Positions 19,579 through 27,541 of a stretch of 64,000 nucleotides of DNA are shown in pieces. This stretch comes from Victivallis sp. Marseille-Q1083. GTDB lineage: Bacteria; Verrucomicrobiota; Lentisphaeria; Victivallales; Victivallaceae. The stretch covers positions 2,759,501-2,823,500 of the forward strand of contig NZ_CAHJXL010000001.1 of the NCBI RefSeq assembly GCF_903645315.1, read 5' to 3'. The notes under the pieces were generated by a model. That model was not told the DNA's origin and made no database searches. It was given only the letters and a program-made list of their open reading frames with translations. Each line of letters begins with the position of its first letter. Position 1 is the first letter of the stretch. Both the position numbers and the translations under genes were made by a program.

Positions 19579-19770
19579 TTACCCGGCCGACATGGTTGTT
19601 TCGGCGGTCTCGAACTGCTTCAGCCTTGCTGCCAGATGCTCCCGCCTTTGATGGTACTCATTTTCGATAAGTCGAAATTCCGAATCGAGCAACTCAATTT
19701 CCTCGAGTATTTCAAGGTGTTCTTTGGCTTTTTCGATCGCACTGCGGACATCTGTTTTCTGATTTTGCAT
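19579..19770 (-). CDS. Small coiled-coil protein overlapping the upstream gene out of frame
   Basis: 63 residues, highly charged and helical (AIEKAKEHLEILEEIELLD then EHLAARLKQFE), so a coiled coil is likely. The start is supported by a strong Shine-Dalgarno: GGAGG with a 4-base spacer before the ATG. About 150 bases of it are shared, in another frame, with the 3' end of the 196-residue gene upstream. That overlap is unusual; either both are expressed or the upstream protein has an accidental C-terminal extension. The function is unknown. Confidence 0.6.
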   Translation of the reverse strand: MQNQKTDVRSAIEKAKEHLEILEEIELLDSEFRLIENEYHQRREHLAARLKQFETAETTMSAG

Positions 19771-20210
19771 ACTGCCTCCATAAAGCTGAGGTTGGGTTTG
19801 GCGGTTTTACTGCTGTGGTTGAGCAGCACTTCCGAGAGTTCCGGAATTTTCCGGCAACGCTGCAGAATGAATTTGTGAATTGCCTGCCGCGACAGGCGGC
19901 GCTGTCTGGCCAGCCCGGCGAAAGTGATATTCGGATCGGCGATCTTCTGATCCAGCATTTCCAGAGTCTGGTAATCCAGCGCCAGCAGAAAATGGATGAC
20001 TTCCAGCAAATCGGACCGGGTGTAGCACAATTTTTCCGGCGCCGCTTTTTCCGGGTTTCCGGGCGGGCTGGCCAGATATCGCTGCAATTCGTCGTCGGCG
20101 GTGGCGGCGGACAGCAGCGGCAGGTCCGCCGCGGTTTGACACCAGCGCCGGTAACTGCAGCTCCGGCAGGAGCGGTTGTCGGCGTGGTAATGGCTGTAAC
20201 ATTTCATCAT
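19620..20210 (-). CDS. Cys-cluster and helix-turn-helix protein of unknown function
   Basis: 196 residues, unrecognised. The N terminus has a compact Cys set (C4, C15-x2-C18, C24) that could bind zinc or Fe-S. In the middle, the sequence ITFAGLARQRRLSRQAIHKFI reads as a helix-turn-helix. The last 50 residues are basic and are encoded by the stretch that overlaps the coiled-coil gene in another frame, so they may be less constrained. It lies 43 bases downstream of the 59-residue XRE gene and probably shares its promoter. A DNA-binding role in a small regulatory module is inferred. Confidence 0.6.
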   Translation of the reverse strand: MMKCYSHYHADNRSCRSCSYRRWCQTAADLPLLSAATADDELQRYLASPPGNPEKAAPEKLCYTRSDLLEVIHFLLALDYQTLEMLDQKIADPNITFAGLARQRRLSRQAIHKFILQRCRKIPELSEVLLNHSSKTAKPNLSFMEAVCKIRKQMSAVRSKKPKNTLKYSRKLSCSIRNFDLSKMSTIKGGSIWQQG

Positions 20211-20253
20211 GGTGTTTTCTCACAATCGGGTTGAAAATTAAGATTATCCTGAA

Positions 20254-20433
20254 TTAGTCCAACAAAAAGAGCGGATCGCACTGTAGCACCCGGGCATATT
20301 TTCTGGCGGTTCTGATGCTTCTGATTCCTTTTTTGGCCAGCATTGAAACCGCCGGCCGGCTGATTTTCAGTTCGGTCGCCAGTTTCGCCTGAGTGATCTG
20401 CCGTTTCCGGATCATTTCTGTCAATTGAGTCAT
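20254..20433 (-). CDS. 59-residue XRE/Cro-family helix-turn-helix protein
   Basis: A short gene. The translation starts MTQLTEMIRKRQITQAKLA and continues ELKISRPAVSMLAKKG, a textbook XRE helix-turn-helix, and ends DPLFLLD. AGGAGG lies 4 bases before the ATG. It is almost only a DNA-binding domain, as in phage Cro proteins. It is divergent from a larger XRE-S24-like protein at 20612, and each has its own promoter in the AT-rich gap. The arrangement looks like a phage-type two-repressor switch, but no other phage gene is near. Confidence 0.8.
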   Translation of the reverse strand: MTQLTEMIRKRQITQAKLATELKISRPAVSMLAKKGIRSIRTARKYARVLQCDPLFLLD

Positions 20434-20474
20434 ACAGCCTCCTGTTTTTTGGGTTTATTTAGGAATTGCTTAAA

Positions 20475-20503
20475 AATATAGGGAATATACCTGAAAAAAT
20501 CAA
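20475..20503 (-). promoter_or_regulatory. Promoter of the XRE (59 aa) operon
   Basis: On the minus strand, TTGATT (20498-20503) and TATATT (20475-20480) are spaced 17 bases apart. The start codon at 20433 is 42 bases downstream of the -10. The region is markedly AT-rich compared with the flanking genes. Confidence 0.55.
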
Positions 20504-20534
20504 CCGTATAATGTAAAAATTTTTAAATTTTTTC

Positions 20535-20563
20535 TTGAAGTTAAATAAAAGCTGGATTATACT
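20535..20563 (+). promoter_or_regulatory. Promoter of the XRE-S24-like gene
   Basis: TTGAAG (20535-20540) and TATACT (20558-20563) with a 17-base spacer. It lies back-to-back with the minus-strand promoter, with 31 bases between the two -35 boxes, the classic layout of a divergent repressor switch. Confidence 0.6.
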
Positions 20564-20611
20564 GTATATGTATTAAGCGTTGAGTTAATGATTTCCAGAG
20601 GAAAATGCAGA

Positions 20612-21343
20612 ATGAATGACCATGTGAACGGCTGGGGACTGATTGAAAATTGGCTGAAGGCACGGCATTGCCGGCAAATCGACCTGGCGCGGGTGCTGGC
20701 GATTACACCGTCGGCGGTGACGCAGATCAAAAAAGGAGAAATCGTCCTGCACTCTGAGCAGATTGAGACCATTTTCGATTATCTGGGAGTCGGCGACGAG
20801 GAGCGCTGTAAATTTTATACGCAGATTTTCAATGTCCGGATGAGCAGCGGCGCCACCGACCAGGGGAAGCGCAAGCGGTTTATCGTCAACGTGCAGGAGC
20901 AGGTTCCGCGCCCGCTGGTGGAATCGCTGTGGCGGGCGGTGCCGCTGCTGGACCAGACGGAGTTGCAGTGTTACCGGCCCGGCCAGGAGCGGCTTGCCGA
21001 CTATGCCAGCCGTTGTGCGGAGCGCCATTTGTTGTTCGCGCCGAACGTTCGCGGCGATGTCGCCTTTCAAGTCAATGCCGACCGGCAATTGCTCGACGTG
21101 TCCGGCAAAGCGGTGTTGCTGCTGGACAGTTCCCGTGAGCCGCAGTCCGGCGAGATTATCGTCGGCTGCCAGGTGGGCGGTTCGATTATCATCAAGCGTT
21201 ACTGGCAGGCGGCCGATACGGTGGAATTGACGCCGATCTGGGGGCCGGGGCACCGGCGGCACCAGGAGGCGGTCGGACAGAAACCGGAACTGGCCTGGTT
21301 CCATCCGGTCTGCGAAATGCGGCTGATGGTGCTGAACGCCTGA
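20612..21343 (+). CDS. XRE-family regulator with S24/LexA-like C-terminal domain
   Basis: 243 residues. The N-terminal half has an XRE helix-turn-helix (QIDLARVLAITPSAVTQIKKG). The C-terminal half has the SGEIIVGCQVGGSIIIKRYW segment, resembling the G-D/E-I-V-x(n)-G-x-x-x-x-K-R-Y strand pattern around the catalytic Lys of S24 peptidase-type repressors, but a clear Ser-Lys dyad is not visible, so autocleavage is doubtful. ATG 20612 follows AGAGGAAA at a good spacing; an in-frame ATG at 20588 lacks a ribosome binding site. It faces the 59-residue XRE gene across a divergent promoter pair. Confidence 0.7.
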   Translation: MNDHVNGWGLIENWLKARHCRQIDLARVLAITPSAVTQIKKGEIVLHSEQIETIFDYLGVGDEERCKFYTQIFNVRMSSGATDQGKRKRFIVNVQEQVPRPLVESLWRAVPLLDQTELQCYRPGQERLADYASRCAERHLLFAPNVRGDVAFQVNADRQLLDVSGKAVLLLDSSREPQSGEIIVGCQVGGSIIIKRYWQAADTVELTPIWGPGHRRHQEAVGQKPELAWFHPVCEMRLMVLNA

Positions 21344-21383
21344 CCGGTTTCCGATCCGATGTTTTTTTGGGGGAGAAGAAGCC

Positions 21384-21420
21384 GCGGCGGCGGTTGTCGC
21401 CGCCGCAGGGGGATTTTGTT
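21384..21420 (+). terminator. Stem-loop after the XRE-S24-like gene
   Basis: GCGGCGGCG (21384-21392) pairs perfectly with CGCCGCCGC (21398-21406) around a GTTGT loop. A short T-run (TTTTGTT) begins a few bases later, so this is a weak intrinsic-terminator candidate. Confidence 0.4.
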
Positions 21421-21432
21421 GTCGCCCGGCAG

Positions 21433-21461
21433 TTGCAAATGAGGTCATCCGGCGTTAAATT
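21433..21461 (+). promoter_or_regulatory. Candidate promoter of proS
   Basis: TTGCAA (21433-21438) and TAAATT (21456-21461) with 17 bases between them, 58 bases upstream of the proS ATG. Confidence 0.4.
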
Positions 21462-21519
21462 AAGTAGTTCGTTGGATGCATAACCTCAAAATCAGATATT
21501 CCCGGGAGAGCACGGCATT

Positions 21520-23253
21520 ATGCGCATGAGTCAAATGGTCGGTCGGCGGATCAAAGAAGATCCCAAAGACGCGAAGACGGTCAGTCACAAATTCCTGATT
21601 CGCGGCGGTTACATCCGGCCGGTGTCGGCCGGAATTTATTCTCTGCTGCCGCTGGGACAGCGTATCGTCGCCAAGATCGAAGCGATCATCCGCGAGGAGA
21701 TGAACCGGATCGACGGGCAGGAGATTCTGATGCCGGTGGTGTTGCCGGCCGAGCTGTGGATGGAGTCCGGCCGTTTCCAATCGGTCGGGCAGGAGCTGCT
21801 GCGTTTCAAGGACCGCAACGGCAAAGACATGCTGCTGGGGATGACGCACGAGGAGGCGGTGGTTCAACTGGCGCGGACCGAATTGTCCAGCTATAAGCAG
21901 TTGCCGGTCATGCTGTATCAGATTCAGACCAAATATCGCGACGAGGCCAGGCCGCGGGCCGGCATGATTCGAGTCCGGGAGTTCACGATGAAGGACGCCT
22001 ACTCCTTTCATACCGATCAGGCTTCGCTGGATGCCTATTACCGGCGGGCCCATGAGGCGTATGAGCGGATTTTTCAGCGGCTGGGCATGAAAAATGTGCT
22101 GTCGATCAAGGCCAACAGCGGCATGATGGGCGGCAATGTCTCGCATGAGTTCATGGCGGTTTGCGAATGCGGCGAGGATACCATCGTCTGTTCTCCGGAT
22201 TACAGCTACCGGGCCAATTGCGAGGTGGCCGTCGCCGATTGGCAGTTCGAAAAGGGCGAACCGCTGCCGCTGGAAAAAGTTCATACGCCGGGCGCGCATA
22301 CCATCGAAGAGGTGGCGGAGTTTCTGAATGTGCCGCGTTCGCAGACCGGCAAAGCGGTCTTCTATCAGGATGTCGGCAGCGGCGAATTGATTTTTGCGCT
22401 GATCCGGGGCGATTTCGAAGTCAACGAGAGCAAACTGGCCAATACGGCATTGGTGCCGGAGTTGAAATTTGCCGAGGACGAAGCGATCCGGGCGGTCGGC
22501 TGCGTGCCGGGATTCGCCTCGCCGCTGGCGATCGATGGAACGAAAGTGAAGATCATCGTCGACCGTTCCGCCGCGGAATCCGGCAATCTGGTGGTCGGCG
22601 CCAATGAGGAAGATTTCCATTATAAAAATTTCAACTGCGAGCGTGATCTGGCCGGGGTGCAATATGTCGTCGCCGATATCGCCACCGTCCGGGCCGGGGA
22701 TCCGTGCGTCGGCAGCGGCGAACCGCTGCAGCTGACCCGCGGTATCGAGGTGGGCAACATCTTCCAGCTCGGGACGAAATATTCGTTGCCGATGGGCTGC
22801 AATTATCTGGATCAGAACGGCAAGTCGCATCCGATGGTGATGGGGTGTTACGGCATCGGCGTCGGCCGGGCGATGGCGGCGGTGCTGGAGCAGTCCAACG
22901 ACGAATACGGGCCGATCTGGCCGCTGTCGATTGCGCCGTATCAGGTGCAGTTGTGCGCTTTGACTCCGGCGAAGGACAATGTCGGCGCCGCGGCGGACCG
23001 TCTCTATGAAGCGTTGACGGCGGCCGGCATCGAAGTGCTCTACGACGACCGCGGCGAAAAGGCCGGTTCGATGTTCAGCGACGCCGATTTGATCGGCATT
23101 CCGTTCCGCGTCATCCTGTCGCCGAAAACGCTGGCCGACGGGGAAGTGGAATGGAAGCGGCGCGGCGAAAAAGAGAGCGTCCGGATGAAACTTGAAGTGG
23201 TGGCGGCTTGTCTGAAAGAACAAATCGCGGCGGAGGCGAAACGGTTTTCCTGA
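21520..23253 (+). CDS. proS: Prolyl-tRNA synthetase
   Basis: 577 residues, the length of the bacterial-type enzyme with the internal editing (INS) domain. Class II motifs are visible: motif 1 near LPLGQRIVAKIEAIIREEM, motif 2 in YRDEARPRAGMIRVREFTMKDAYSF, and motif 3 in GCYGIGVGRAMAAVLEQ. The C-terminal anticodon-binding domain begins at IAPYQVQLCALTP. The insertion domain lies between motifs 2 and 3 (EEVAEFLNVP through the KIIVDRSAA region). The enzyme charges tRNA-Pro in the cytosol. Confidence 0.96.
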   Translation: MRMSQMVGRRIKEDPKDAKTVSHKFLIRGGYIRPVSAGIYSLLPLGQRIVAKIEAIIREEMNRIDGQEILMPVVLPAELWMESGRFQSVGQELLRFKDRNGKDMLLGMTHEEAVVQLARTELSSYKQLPVMLYQIQTKYRDEARPRAGMIRVREFTMKDAYSFHTDQASLDAYYRRAHEAYERIFQRLGMKNVLSIKANSGMMGGNVSHEFMAVCECGEDTIVCSPDYSYRANCEVAVADWQFEKGEPLPLEKVHTPGAHTIEEVAEFLNVPRSQTGKAVFYQDVGSGELIFALIRGDFEVNESKLANTALVPELKFAEDEAIRAVGCVPGFASPLAIDGTKVKIIVDRSAAESGNLVVGANEEDFHYKNFNCERDLAGVQYVVADIATVRAGDPCVGSGEPLQLTRGIEVGNIFQLGTKYSLPMGCNYLDQNGKSHPMVMGCYGIGVGRAMAAVLEQSNDEYGPIWPLSIAPYQVQLCALTPAKDNVGAAADRLYEALTAAGIEVLYDDRGEKAGSMFSDADLIGIPFRVILSPKTLADGEVEWKRRGEKESVRMKLEVVAACLKEQIAAEAKRFS

Positions 23254-23308
23254 CGAAAACGCCTGGTCCTTCCGAAAAACGCGATGGTATAGAAATGGAG
23301 TGTGTGTG

Positions 23309-24157
23309 ATGTGGGATTATAATAAAAAAGTGATGGATCATTTTTTGAATCCGCGCAATGCCGGCGAGGTGGAAAATCCGGACGGGGTCGGCGAGGTCGG
23401 CAACGTCAGTTGCGGCGACGCGTTGAAATTGACGTTCAAGCTGGATGAGAACGGCCGGATTGTCGATGCCAAATTCAAGACTTTCGGCTGCGCCAGCGCC
23501 ATCGCTTCTTCGTCGGCCCTGACCGAATTGATCAAGGGCATGACGCTGGAAGAGGCGGCGAAGGTGACCAACAAGGACATCGTGGCGGTGCTCGGTGAAC
23601 TGCCGGAGGAGAAGCTGCATTGTTCGGTGATGGGCATGGAAGCCTTGCAGGCGGCCATCGCCGATTATCGCGGCGAAAAGAATCCGATGGAGACGGAGGG
23701 CGATCACGAAGGACGGATCGTCTGCCGCTGTTTCGGCGTTACCGACGTGAAAATCCGCAAGGTGGCGAAGGAGAATAATCTGCACAAGGCGGAAGAGGTG
23801 ACGCATTACTGCAAGGCGGGCGGCGCCTGCGGCGCCTGTCTGGATGACATCCAGACGCTGCTCGACGAGCTGTGGAAGAATGCGCCGGCTGCCCGGCCGC
23901 CGGCCGATGCGTTTCAGAGTCTGACGCTGGTGCAGAAGATTTTCCGCATCCAGGACGTGCTGGACAAAGAGGTCAAGCCGCTGCTGGAAAAGGACGGCGG
24001 CAGTGTGGATCTGGTCGATTTGACCGGCAACGTCGTGACCGTCCGGCTGCAGGGGCGGTGCTCTTCCTGCCCGGCGTCGAATGTGACGTTGAAGCATACC
24101 GTTGAAGATAAATTGCGCGAATTCGTTTCGCCGGAGTTGGTGGTCGAAAACGCCTGA
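23309..24157 (+). CDS. nifU: NifU-type Fe-S cluster scaffold
   Basis: 282 residues with the full three-domain NifU layout. The IscU-like domain (residues 1-125) has Cys ligands in VSCGDALKL, FGCASAIASSSAL and LHCSVMGMEAL. A central BFD-like [2Fe-2S] domain follows with CRCFGVT and CKAGGACGACLDD. The C-terminal Nfu domain has the CSSCPAS motif. ATG 23309 follows GGAG at 8 bases; a GTG at 23300 would give three extra residues. It is followed by nifS, so the pair forms an Fe-S assembly operon likely feeding the many Fe-S redox enzymes here. No nitrogenase gene is visible. Confidence 0.93.
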   Translation: MWDYNKKVMDHFLNPRNAGEVENPDGVGEVGNVSCGDALKLTFKLDENGRIVDAKFKTFGCASAIASSSALTELIKGMTLEEAAKVTNKDIVAVLGELPEEKLHCSVMGMEALQAAIADYRGEKNPMETEGDHEGRIVCRCFGVTDVKIRKVAKENNLHKAEEVTHYCKAGGACGACLDDIQTLLDELWKNAPAARPPADAFQSLTLVQKIFRIQDVLDKEVKPLLEKDGGSVDLVDLTGNVVTVRLQGRCSSCPASNVTLKHTVEDKLREFVSPELVVENA

Positions 24158-24200
24158 GGCGGTTTTCGATGGCCGGTAATTGCAGAAGGCGAGGTGAAAG

Positions 24201-25409
24201 ATGAGCAATTCCTCCAAAGTGATTTATTTGGACAACAACGCGACGACCGCCGTCGATCCGGCGGTCTTTGAAGCGATGCGTCCGTTCCTGTGTGAACGTT
24301 ACGGCAATCCGTCGAGCATTTACTCGTTCGGCGGCGAGATTGCCTTCGACATCGAAACGGCGCGCCGCCAGGTGGCCGAGCTGCTCGGGGCAACCCACCG
24401 CAATGCGGAAAACCAGGCGACGGAAATTATTTTCACCAGTTGCGGCACCGAGAGCGACAATGCGGCGATCTGGAGCGCGTTGCTGACCAGCCCGGACCGT
24501 CATAAGGTGGTGATGTCCAAAGTGGAGCATCCGGCGGTGCTCAATCTCGGCAAGGAGCTGGAGCGGCGCGGTTATACGGTGGTGACGGTGCCGGTCGATG
24601 ATCGCGGCCGGCTGGACATGGCGTTTCTGCGCCAGGCGGTCGACCGGGATACGGCGGTGGTGTCGGTGATGTGGGCCAACAACGAAATCGGCAACGTCTA
24701 TCCGGTGGCCGAGATCGGTGAAATTGCCCACCGGCACGGTGCATTGTTCCATACCGATGCGGTTCAGGCGGTCGGCAAAGTGCCGATCAATCTGGCCGGG
24801 CTGCCGATCGATATGCTGAGCATGTCCGGCCATAAGGTTCATGCCCCGAAGGGAATCGGCGTATTGTACGTCCGCCGCGGCGTCCGTTTTCGTCCGTTCA
24901 TCGTCGGCGGCCACCAGGAAAAAGGCCGCCGCGGCGGAACCGAGAACGTCGCGGAAATCGTCGCGCTGGGCAAAGCCTGCGAACTGGCGCGCTTGAATTT
25001 CGACGCGGAAGTCGAACAGGTGAAATTGCTGCGCGACCGGTTGGAGCGGGGCATTGCCGAAGCGGTGCCGTCCATCCGGATCAACGGCGACTTGGAATCC
25101 CGGCTGCCGAATACGGCGTCGATCAGTTTCGAGTATATCGAGGGGGAGGCGATTCTGCTGCTGCTCAATCAATTGGGCATCTGCGCCTCGTCCGGCAGCG
25201 CTTGCACGACCGGCAGTCTGGAGCCTTCTCACGTGCTGCGGGCGATGGGGGTGCCGTATACGGCGGCGCATGGCACCATTCGTTTCAGTTTTTCGCGGTT
25301 CAACACCGTCGAGGAAGTCGATTTCACCGTGCAGGCGGTCCCGCCGGTGATCCGCCGGCTGCGGGAGCTTTCGCCCTATTGGAAGGACGGTTCGAATGGC
25401 CGGCGCTGA
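24201..25409 (+). CDS. nifS: Cysteine desulfurase (NifS type)
   Basis: 402-residue PLP enzyme that takes sulfur from Cys for cluster assembly on NifU. Visible are YLDNNATT at the start, the PLP-binding Lys in MSGHKVHAPKGIG, the FHTDAVQAVGK segment, and the active-site Cys loop SSGSACTTGSLEPSHVL. It begins 43 bases after nifU and its end overlaps the following DUF493 gene by 14 bases. Confidence 0.95.
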   Translation: MSNSSKVIYLDNNATTAVDPAVFEAMRPFLCERYGNPSSIYSFGGEIAFDIETARRQVAELLGATHRNAENQATEIIFTSCGTESDNAAIWSALLTSPDRHKVVMSKVEHPAVLNLGKELERRGYTVVTVPVDDRGRLDMAFLRQAVDRDTAVVSVMWANNEIGNVYPVAEIGEIAHRHGALFHTDAVQAVGKVPINLAGLPIDMLSMSGHKVHAPKGIGVLYVRRGVRFRPFIVGGHQEKGRRGGTENVAEIVALGKACELARLNFDAEVEQVKLLRDRLERGIAEAVPSIRINGDLESRLPNTASISFEYIEGEAILLLLNQLGICASSGSACTTGSLEPSHVLRAMGVPYTAAHGTIRFSFSRFNTVEEVDFTVQAVPPVIRRLRELSPYWKDGSNGRR

Positions 25410-25662
25410 TTCACCGGAATTGCAGTTTCCGGCGCCGTGGCGTTACCGGGTGGTGGTGGAGGCCGGCAACCCGGCGTCCCCGGCGCTGCTTCGGGCGGTG
25501 CTCGACCGCTATGGGATTGCGGCGCCGCTGCAGGAGGCCCGCTGTTCCGGCGGCGGCAAATACCGCAGCTACCACATCGATGTATTGTTCGAATCCAGAG
25601 CGATGATGGAGGCGCTCAGCCGGGATTTGCAGGCGGTCGATGGAGTCAGGTTTCTGCTCTGA
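25396..25662 (+). CDS. DUF493 (YbeD-like) small protein
   Basis: 88 residues. The C-terminal YRSYHIDVLFESRAMMEAL and DLQAVDGVRFLL segments match the DUF493 family (YbeD of E. coli), an alpha-beta ferredoxin-like fold of unknown biochemical role sometimes linked to lipoate metabolism. The gene overlaps nifS by 14 bases, so it is probably translated from the same transcript; why it is attached to a nifUS pair is not known. Confidence 0.85.
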   Translation: MAGADSPELQFPAPWRYRVVVEAGNPASPALLRAVLDRYGIAAPLQEARCSGGGKYRSYHIDVLFESRAMMEALSRDLQAVDGVRFLL

Positions 25663-25691
25663 CCGGCGAGCTTGGCGCCGGAGACGCCGCA

Positions 25692-25811
25692 ATGGCGTAT
25701 TTTCCGAGGAAAAAAATCGAATATTTTCCGAAAGCGGCACTTGATCAATTTGAAAATCATTATTTGAATGCTAAGTTTGAAGATATCGAGTGCATCATGT
25801 GCAAGCGGTAG
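25692..25811 (+). CDS. Possible 39-residue protein
   Basis: Open frame from ATG 25692 with GGAG 9 bases upstream; basic and aromatic N terminus (AYFPRKKIEYFPK) and a C-terminal ECIMC. It lies between DUF493 and the envelope operon. There is no family match and the amino-acid content is only suggestive. Confidence 0.35.
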   Translation: MAYFPRKKIEYFPKAALDQFENHYLNAKFEDIECIMCKR

Positions 25812-25845
25812 ATAGGGATGGTTAATCAATAGACAGGAGAGACCG

Positions 25846-27072
25846 ATGAAAGTTCTGAACGTAGTTTTGAGTGTATTAATTCTGATCTTGGCGGCAGCTT
25901 CCGCTGTCTTCTCGTATCTGTTATTTGAGAAGCGCGAAAAGATGGCCAGCGGGATCGAAAAAATGGCGACGGCGATCAGTCAGGCTGCCCAGACGATTGA
26001 TGCCAACAGCGGCAGCGGTTATGCCAAGAAGCTGACGCCGGATGAACTCGGTATTAAAAATACCGATGCTTTGGGCAACAATTTGAAAGAATTTTCTCTC
26101 GCCGTTCGCCAGGTGGTGGAAGAGCGGGATTATCTGGCCAATTCGCTGCGCAAGATGGCGGCGACTGTCGTCGACGAGGGTAAACTGGGTTCGGAAGCGG
26201 ACTTCACCAATCTGACCAGCTATCAGAGCAGTGTCGATACCGCCTTGAGCGAGGTGGATGCCTATAAGCAGCGGCAGGATGAAGTGGCGAAGTTCCTGGC
26301 GGACACCGCCGGTAAGATGGGTGCCAGCCTCAAGCAGAGCGACTTTACCGGTGAATATGCCGGAACTGCGATCACCCGGCTGGGGAACAGCGTGCAGGAT
26401 GTCCTGGACCGTTTGGTCAAACATCAGGATTTGGATACCAAAATTGGCCAGTATGTCGGCGCCAAGGATATGGATTTCGTCACTCCCCGCAAATATCTGG
26501 ATACGTTGAAGAGGATTGAAGCGGCGGCTACCGCGTTCAAACAGCAATATGACGAATCCCATACCAAGCTGGTTCAGGCCGATGCCAAGATTTCCGCGCT
26601 GCAGAAGGAAGTGACCAATCGCGACGGCAATATCACTGAATTGAAAGGCGAAGTCAGCAAGCTCAATACCGATATCGACCGGTTGAAACGGGTGCTCGAT
26701 CCGGATCACCCGGAAAATATCCCGCCGTTGTGGGCCGACGGTTCCGCCGACGTTCGCCGGGCGACGCAGGGCAAGGTGCTGGAAATCAATGATAAGTTCG
26801 GTTTTATCGTCATCGATCTGGGTAAGAATACCCGTGTCATGCAGCAGTTGGGCGGCAAGTCGGTCGATATCGATCCGCAGATAGCCGAAGATATGACGAT
26901 GGTGGTGACCCGCGGTCTGGATGGCACCGATTCGCAGTACATCGGCCGGGTGAAGATTTTCAAAGTGGAAGACGATTGCGCGTTTGCCCAGATGGAATCT
27001 TCCAGCGACAAGAAAATTCGGGTCGGCGATACGGTGTTCTTCTCGGACAGCGACATTGCCAAGACCGAATAA
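25846..27072 (+). CDS. Membrane-anchored coiled-coil protein with beta-barrel-like C-terminal domain
   Basis: 408 residues. One N-terminal membrane segment (VVLSVLILILAAASAVFSYLLF) is followed by a long, mostly helical region with coiled-coil potential (residues ~150-285, ending SKLNTDIDRLKRVLDP). The last ~110 residues have a strand pattern GKVLEINDKFGFIVIDLG, YIGRVKIFKV and IRVGDTVFFSD, recalling FlgT-C-like and related SH3-type modules. It is followed by a 43-residue membrane protein and a small lipoprotein, apparently one envelope operon. The function is unknown; a scaffold or tether in the envelope is inferred. Confidence 0.7.
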   Translation: MKVLNVVLSVLILILAAASAVFSYLLFEKREKMASGIEKMATAISQAAQTIDANSGSGYAKKLTPDELGIKNTDALGNNLKEFSLAVRQVVEERDYLANSLRKMAATVVDEGKLGSEADFTNLTSYQSSVDTALSEVDAYKQRQDEVAKFLADTAGKMGASLKQSDFTGEYAGTAITRLGNSVQDVLDRLVKHQDLDTKIGQYVGAKDMDFVTPRKYLDTLKRIEAAATAFKQQYDESHTKLVQADAKISALQKEVTNRDGNITELKGEVSKLNTDIDRLKRVLDPDHPENIPPLWADGSADVRRATQGKVLEINDKFGFIVIDLGKNTRVMQQLGGKSVDIDPQIAEDMTMVVTRGLDGTDSQYIGRVKIFKVEDDCAFAQMESSSDKKIRVGDTVFFSDSDIAKTE

Positions 27073-27095
27073 TAAGACTGCCGGAGGAAAAAAGT

Positions 27096-27227
27096 ATGTT
27101 TGAATCGAAGTTTTTCACCGGTATGATCGTGGCCACACTGGTGGTGCTGGGAGTAATCCTGGCACTGCAGTGTGTCGAGATGCAGCAATATGATTTGTTC
27201 AATGAGACGTTCGGCAGCGTCAAATAA
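27096..27227 (+). CDS. 43-residue single-pass membrane protein
   Basis: A clear GGAGG ribosome binding site (27083-27087) precedes the ATG. The protein has one hydrophobic helix (FFTGMIVATLVVLGVILALQCV) and a short polar tail. It sits 23 bases after the coiled-coil protein gene and overlaps the start of the lipoprotein gene in another frame. Confidence 0.65.
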   Translation: MFESKFFTGMIVATLVVLGVILALQCVEMQQYDLFNETFGSVK

Positions 27228-27396
27228 GTATTTTTTCTCCTGTCTAAAAAGTGTGGTCGGCGGTATGTTGCTGATCGTGGTTGGGCTGGCACTCGCAGGG
27301 TGCCGGTCGCCGCAGGAAGAGCGGGGATATTCCCCGCTGCCGCAAAATCGTCCGACCGACTGGGAAATGCGTCCGTTTGGGGATCTCCGTTCCTGA
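27202..27396 (+). CDS. Small lipoprotein
   Basis: 64 residues from ATG 27202 (an internal start at 27265 is possible). A basic start and hydrophobic stretch lead to the lipobox LALAGC (Cys34), a substrate for the Lgt encoded at 517. The mature part is short and Pro/Arg-rich (PLPQNRPTDWEMRPFGDL). It overlaps the preceding gene by 26 bases, which suggests coupling within the envelope operon. Confidence 0.6.
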   Translation: MRRSAASNKYFFSCLKSVVGGMLLIVVGLALAGCRSPQEERGYSPLPQNRPTDWEMRPFGDLRS

Positions 27397-27487
27397 ACGG
27401 ACTTTTTCTTTGCCGATTTTACGAAGGACGAGCCTTGCTTTTTCTGGAATTCGATTCCGGTTTCAAGCCATTTTTTCCCGGACTCTG

Positions 27488-27534
27488 TTGCATCTGAAAA
27501 AAATCGTGTTATATTAATGGTTCTAAAATGGAAC
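27488..27534 (+). promoter_or_regulatory. marR promoter with overlapping dyad operator
   Basis: TTGCAT (27488-27493) and TATATT (27510-27515) with a 16-base spacer. Directly downstream, GTTC-TAAAATG-GAAC (27520-27534) is an inverted repeat at the expected transcription start, 8 bases before the ATG at 27542. Its position suits an autorepressing MarR-type operator. Confidence 0.5.
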
Positions 27535-27541
27535 TATTAGT

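Noticed and set aside
21460-23223. Minus-strand frame of 587 codons over proS
   Set aside because: Antisense shadow; proS class II motifs are intact on the plus strand.
23309-25409. Nitrogen fixation gene cluster
   Set aside because: nifU and nifS occur without any nitrogenase structural or cofactor gene, and are common general Fe-S assembly genes in anaerobes.
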